8,326 nucleotides of DNA from an uncultured Clostridium sp. (GTDB taxonomy: Bacteria > Bacillota > Clostridia > Clostridiales > Clostridiaceae), in the NCBI GenBank assembly GCA_900547475.1, contig URGW01000064.1, positions 1-8,326 on the forward strand, read 5' to 3'. Under the pieces are notes generated by a model. The model was not told the origin of the DNA, did not search any database, and saw only the letters and a list, made by a program, of their open reading frames with translations. Position numbers and translations under genes: made by a program. Of the stretch, positions 5,569 through 8,326 are shown one piece after another (the first letter of the stretch is position 1; the number at the start of each line of letters is the position of its first letter).

Positions 5569-7185
5569 TTAAATCATTTCTTTAATAATTTCAAATTTTT
5601 CTGGTTTACTAAAATAATACCCTTGTGCTATATCACATTTCATTTTATTTAAATAGCCTAATTGTTCCTTAGTTTCTACCCCTTCAGCTACCACCTTCAA
5701 ATTTAAACTATGTGAAAGTTTTATTATACTTTCTGCAATATACTCACTTTTTTCATCTACACCTATTCCATCTACAAAGCTCTTATCTATCTTTAATACA
5801 TCTATAGGAAGCCTTTTTAAATAACTTAAAGAAGAATATCCTGTTCCAAAATCATCTAATGCAATTGATACCCCTAATCTTTTAAGTTCTATCAATAATT
5901 CAATATTCTTTACAACTGATTGCATAATAACCCCTTCCGTTATTTCAAACTCTATATACTTTGGAGGTATATTATACTTTTCTAACATTTCAGAAACAAA
6001 ACTAATAAATCCTTCATCTCTTAATTGTATATCTGATATATTAATTGCTATATGAAAATTTGATTTAGTACTACAACATAACTCACTACATTTTCTAAAA
6101 CTTTCTTCAATAATATATTTTCCTAAATCTATTATTAGTCCACTCTTCTCAGCTATTGGTATAAATTCTACTGGAGATATAAATCCTAATTCACTATTTA
6201 CCCATCTAACTAATGCTTCAAATCCATTTACATTTTCGCCTTTAATTGATATCTTAGGCTGAAAAACCATAAAAATTTCATTATTTTCAATAGCAGTTCT
6301 TAATGCTTTTTCAATCTCATACTGTCTTTTTAATATATTTGATATATCAATATCAAAAAATTTATATCTATTTTTCCCTTCTTCTTTAGCCCTATGTAAT
6401 GCCATATCAGCTGTTTTTAATAAAATATCTAATCTATTCGAATCTTTAGGATATACACTAACACCAATACTAATTGTACAATATATTTTTTTATTACTAA
6501 CCTCAAATGGCTTCCTAACTTTTAATAAAAGTTCATTTAAAAATTCACTTATTTCTTTATCATTAATAATATTTGAAAAAGCAATAACAAATTCATCTCC
6601 ACCAAATCTTGCAAATGTATGCCTTTCATCTAGAATATTTTCAACTCTCTTACATAGACTTAAAAGCATTTCATCTCCAACTTCATAGCCATATGTATCA
6701 TTGATATTTTTAAAATTATCAATATCAAAAAAAATAATTGCTAATTGTCTTTTACAATTTAAGTTATTATTAATTAGCTCCTGAAACTTTTCTGTAAACA
6801 TTTTCCTATTTGGTATACCAGTAATATCATCATAATAACTCATAAAAGTAATTCTATCACTTTCTAACCCTAATAATTCTTTCATTTTATTATAATCATA
6901 TATTCTCTCACTTTTATCATCCCATCGCCAAATAGCTTTACCCATTGCTTCTGTAGATAATCCATACTCTTGCTTATATTGTTTATATTCATTATTAATT
7001 TTTTGTATTTTATTTATATATCTTTGTATAATAAGTCCTAAAATACAAATTATTATACTCATTACACCTTCTGATAATTTAATTATATTTTTATAACTAG
7101 CTATAAGTGCAAATATTGTTATAAATCCCAAAATAAATTTACTTAATATATAGAATCTACTGTCATATGATTTTCCAACACCCAT
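5569..7185 (-). CDS. Membrane GGDEF-EAL cyclic-di-GMP synthase/phosphodiesterase
   Basis: 538 residues from the ATG at 7185. Two hydrophobic helices near the N-terminus (about 11-31 and 39-56) anchor it in the membrane with almost no loop outside. A basic, helical linker and a PAS-like remnant (AIWRWDDKSERIYDYNKMKE, about 84-103) follow. The GGDEF domain keeps GGDEF (195-199) and the FDIDNFKNIND metal loop, so cyclase activity is possible. The inhibitory RxxD site is absent; DERH occupies that region. The EAL domain keeps EAL (323-325), the Asn of INIS, the Glu of EIT, DDFGTGYS (444-451), the Lys of LKID, EGVET and QGYYFSKP, so phosphodiesterase activity is expected. The net direction cannot be read from sequence. 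An in-frame TTG at 7197 would add MEGK but overlaps the ribosome site. No clear terminator precedes the Cna-B-like gene downstream. Confidence 0.94.
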   Translation of the reverse strand: MGVGKSYDSRFYILSKFILGFITIFALIASYKNIIKLSEGVMSIIICILGLIIQRYINKIQKINNEYKQYKQEYGLSTEAMGKAIWRWDDKSERIYDYNKMKELLGLESDRITFMSYYDDITGIPNRKMFTEKFQELINNNLNCKRQLAIIFFDIDNFKNINDTYGYEVGDEMLLSLCKRVENILDERHTFARFGGDEFVIAFSNIINDKEISEFLNELLLKVRKPFEVSNKKIYCTISIGVSVYPKDSNRLDILLKTADMALHRAKEEGKNRYKFFDIDISNILKRQYEIEKALRTAIENNEIFMVFQPKISIKGENVNGFEALVRWVNSELGFISPVEFIPIAEKSGLIIDLGKYIIEESFRKCSELCCSTKSNFHIAINISDIQLRDEGFISFVSEMLEKYNIPPKYIEFEITEGVIMQSVVKNIELLIELKRLGVSIALDDFGTGYSSLSYLKRLPIDVLKIDKSFVDGIGVDEKSEYIAESIIKLSHSLNLKVVAEGVETKEQLGYLNKMKCDIAQGYYFSKPEKFEIIKEMI

Positions 7186-7189
7186 TTTT

Positions 7190-7195
7190 CCCTCC
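7190..7195 (-). promoter_or_regulatory. Ribosome binding site that sets the GGDEF-EAL start at 7185
   Basis: The minus strand reads GGAGGG at 7195-7190, followed by AAAA and the ATG at 7185-7183. The alternative TTG start at 7197 would have this site as its second and third codons and nothing comparable upstream, so the ATG is preferred. Confidence 0.8.
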
Positions 7196-7217
7196 AAGGT
7201 TCTATATTTCTACTATA

Positions 7218-7226
7218 ATTGTATCA
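7218..7226 (-). promoter_or_regulatory. Probable extended -10 promoter for the GGDEF-EAL gene
   Basis: TGATACAAT at 7226-7218 on the minus strand matches an extended -10 with one mismatch in the hexamer. Transcription would start near 7211, giving a leader of about 26 bases that includes GGAGGG. No good -35 is visible. Confidence 0.45.
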
Positions 7227-7250
7227 TAAATATAAAACTTTATACATAAA

Positions 7251-7278
7251 ATTACATGAATTTCGTACATAATATAAT
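7251..7278 (+). promoter_or_regulatory. Possible promoter for the polysaccharide deacetylase
   Basis: A perfect TATAAT lies at 7273-7278 with ATTACA 16 bases upstream (7251-7256), a weak -35. The leader would be about 53 bases. It is divergent from the GGDEF-EAL promoter, with about 47 bases between the -10 boxes. Because the DNA is so A+T rich, chance TATAAT matches are common. Confidence 0.4.
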
Positions 7279-7337
7279 TATATTGCATATAAAGGGGAAC
7301 TTTATAAAATACATTTATAGAAAAGAGGAGTTTAATT

Positions 7338-8057
7338 ATGAGAAAACTTTTATCAAATTTAATTATTTTTACACTTTTAGGATTATTAGCTTATCCAAAC
7401 TTAAGTACCTATAGTGAAGATGGTAATAAAAAAGATACTCCTAAAAAGGTTGTATATTTAACCTTTGATGATGCCCCTGGAGGAGATGTAACAATAAAAA
7501 CCTTAGACATACTAAAAGAAGAGAATGTACCAGCTACTTTCTTCATAATTGGTGAACAAATAAAAGGTCAAGAAGATACAATTTTAAGAATGAAAAATGA
7601 AGGGCATAGTATAGGATTACATAGTTTTACTCATGAAAGGTCTAAATTATATAGCTGTACTTCTGGTTTTATTAATGAAATGAAGCAAGTTCAAAAAGCT
7701 CTTTATGATGTTACAGGAGAAAATTACTATATATTAAGATTTCCCTTTGGGACAAATAATAGCACATATAAATTGACTAAGGAAATGGTAGATGCAGTTC
7801 ATTCAAATAACTTTAAAATTTATGATTGGACTCAAGATACTTTAGATGGAGCTAATCCAAAATCTTCTCCTGATACTATATTGAATAGATCAATATCAAC
7901 ACAAGACAATGTTGTTGTTTTAATGCATAATGCTTATGCTAACAAAAATACTTCACAAGCTATAAGAGGAATTATTAAATATTATAAAAGTCAAGACTAT
8001 ACCTTTGATAAAATAACTGTAGATACCCCTGAAATATATCACCTTCTAAAAAAATAA
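7338..8057 (+). CDS. Exported polysaccharide deacetylase (NodB domain, CE4 family)
   Basis: 239 residues. CE4 enzymes remove N-acetyl groups from peptidoglycan or other amino-sugar polymers, often giving lysozyme resistance. The N-terminus (MRKLLSNLIIFTLLGLLAY) is a signal peptide or uncleaved anchor with no lipobox cysteine, so the enzyme acts outside the membrane. The NodB domain spans about 36-225. Motif 1 is TFDDAP (42-47; Asp44 catalytic base, Asp45 metal), with Ala where most members have Gly. Motif 2 is HSFTH (His95 and His99, metal). Motif 3 is RFPFG (134-138), motif 4 is DW (163-164) and motif 5 is LMH (catalytic His197). All key residues are present, so it should be active. GAGGAG at 7325-7330 with 7-base spacing supports the ATG. 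The true substrate is unknown. A spore-cortex role like that of PdaA is possible, but I see no convincing sporulation promoter. The palindromic repeat begins 9 bases after its stop. Confidence 0.93.
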   Translation: MRKLLSNLIIFTLLGLLAYPNLSTYSEDGNKKDTPKKVVYLTFDDAPGGDVTIKTLDILKEENVPATFFIIGEQIKGQEDTILRMKNEGHSIGLHSFTHERSKLYSCTSGFINEMKQVQKALYDVTGENYYILRFPFGTNNSTYKLTKEMVDAVHSNNFKIYDWTQDTLDGANPKSSPDTILNRSISTQDNVVVLMHNAYANKNTSQAIRGIIKYYKSQDYTFDKITVDTPEIYHLLKK

Positions 8058-8066
8058 TTGAATAAT

Positions 8067-8303
8067 ATTGTTCGTCACGTGGAAGCGAAAAAATGAAATA
8101 TTTATTTTCCGGGAACTGTGAAATTTTCGCCTAGAATTTAATAATTGATTCCGTAAAGTTGGCTAAAGTTTTTAAACTCGCTGTTAGCTCAAATAGTAAA
8201 AACTTCTTAACGCCAACTTTACTCCATCAATTATTAAATTCTACGGCTTAATTTCAATGTTCCCTCCAAATTAATATTTCATTTTTTCTTTTTCCATGTG
8301 TTT
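8067..8303. repeat. Large palindromic repeat element (MITE-like), nearly complete copy
   Basis: The 269 bases after the last stop hold no gene. Positions 8067-8140 and 8235 to about 8303 are inverted copies of each other (45 of the first 58 positions match, then a one-base gap). They pair in the same register as the inner repeat at 8141-8234, so the whole stretch is one imperfect palindrome centred near 8187. The left arm is also the inverted partner of positions 1-74. Within it, GCGAAAA/TTTTCGC (8085-8091 and 8124-8130) and TTCC-G-GGAA (8107-8115) could form a smaller nested fold. No transposase is present, and the outer right border is too close to the window end to look for a target duplication. 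It may also act as the 3' end of the deacetylase transcript. Confidence 0.85.
8141..8234. repeat. Core hairpin of the palindromic element
   Basis: ATAATTGATTCCGTAAAGTT followed by GGC (8141-8163) is the inverted copy of 8212-8234 at 20 of 23 positions. Three adjacent bases in the middle (TCC against GGA) are the only differences. Inside, AAGTTTTT (8166-8173) pairs with AAAAACTT (8198-8205), and the tip contains GCT-GTT-AGC. The core is more G+C rich than its surroundings and has no reading frame of note. Confidence 0.8.
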
Positions 8304-8326
8304 GCTTATAACACCACCTTTATAGT

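Noticed and set aside
7186..7197. TTG start at 7197 for the GGDEF-EAL gene
   Set aside because: Its first codons are the GGAGGG ribosome site of the ATG at 7185, and no other ribosome site lies upstream.
7285..7318. Sigma-G or sigma-F promoter for the deacetylase (GCATA at 7285 with CATTTAT at 7312)
   Set aside because: The spacing is 22 bases rather than about 16-18, and the downstream box does not match the consensus, so it is probably chance in A/T-rich DNA.
7198..7337. Cyclic-di-GMP (GEMM) riboswitch in the gap between the GGDEF-EAL and deacetylase genes
   Set aside because: No paired G/C-rich stems, GNRA loop or terminator suited to this riboswitch are visible in the A/T-rich gap on either strand.
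8094..8135. Small reading frame in the repeat arm, MKYLFSGNCEIFA, also present in the left copy (on the minus strand at 6-47) as MKYLFSRKREIFT
   Set aside because: All four codon differences between the two copies change the amino acid (AGG/GGG, AAA/AAC, CGT/TGT, ACC/GCC), so there is no sign of protein-level selection. The frame is only 13 codons long.

Overview
The window is very A+T rich (by eye about a quarter G+C), with heavy use of AGA, ATA and TTA codons, strong GGAGG-type ribosome sites and several TGnTATAAT-like promoters. This points to a low-GC Gram-positive bacterium, most likely Clostridium sensu stricto. The species cannot be fixed from the sequence alone. No transposase, integrase, phage structural gene, tRNA, rRNA or CRISPR array was seen. 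Seven protein genes fill positions 75-8057.

Layout. Positions 1-74 are one arm of a palindromic repeat. A minus-strand gene (75-1517) follows for a signal-less beta-propeller (VCBS/FG-GAP-like) protein with a helical TPR-like tail. Divergent from it is a plus-strand soluble two-PAS histidine kinase (1733-3274) with no response regulator beside it. Then come three minus-strand genes with their own signals: a cyclase/kynurenine-formamidase-family metalloenzyme (3413-4036), a trimeric dUTPase (4188-4628) and an unusual Cna-B-like domain protein without an export signal (4782-5498). Next is a minus-strand membrane-bound GGDEF-EAL cyclic-di-GMP enzyme (5569-7185). Divergent from that is a secreted or membrane-anchored polysaccharide deacetylase (7338-8057). 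Positions 8067 to about 8303 hold a nearly complete palindromic repeat of about 235 bp.

How the genes relate. This looks like a chromosomal stretch of mostly single-gene units rather than one pathway operon. Three genes have a signalling or cell-envelope theme: the orphan kinase (a possible Spo0A kinase), the cyclic-di-GMP enzyme and the deacetylase. The Cna-B-like gene lies 70 bp downstream of the cyclic-di-GMP gene with no clear terminator between them, so it may be partly co-transcribed. The cyclase-family enzyme and the dUTPase are metabolic or housekeeping genes.

The most unusual feature is the pair of repeats at the two ends. Positions 1-74 and 8067-8140 are inverted copies (66 of 74 bases identical, no gaps). 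All seven genes therefore sit between two inward-facing copies of the same MITE-like palindrome. The right copy folds on itself around position about 8187. No enzyme able to move it is encoded here.
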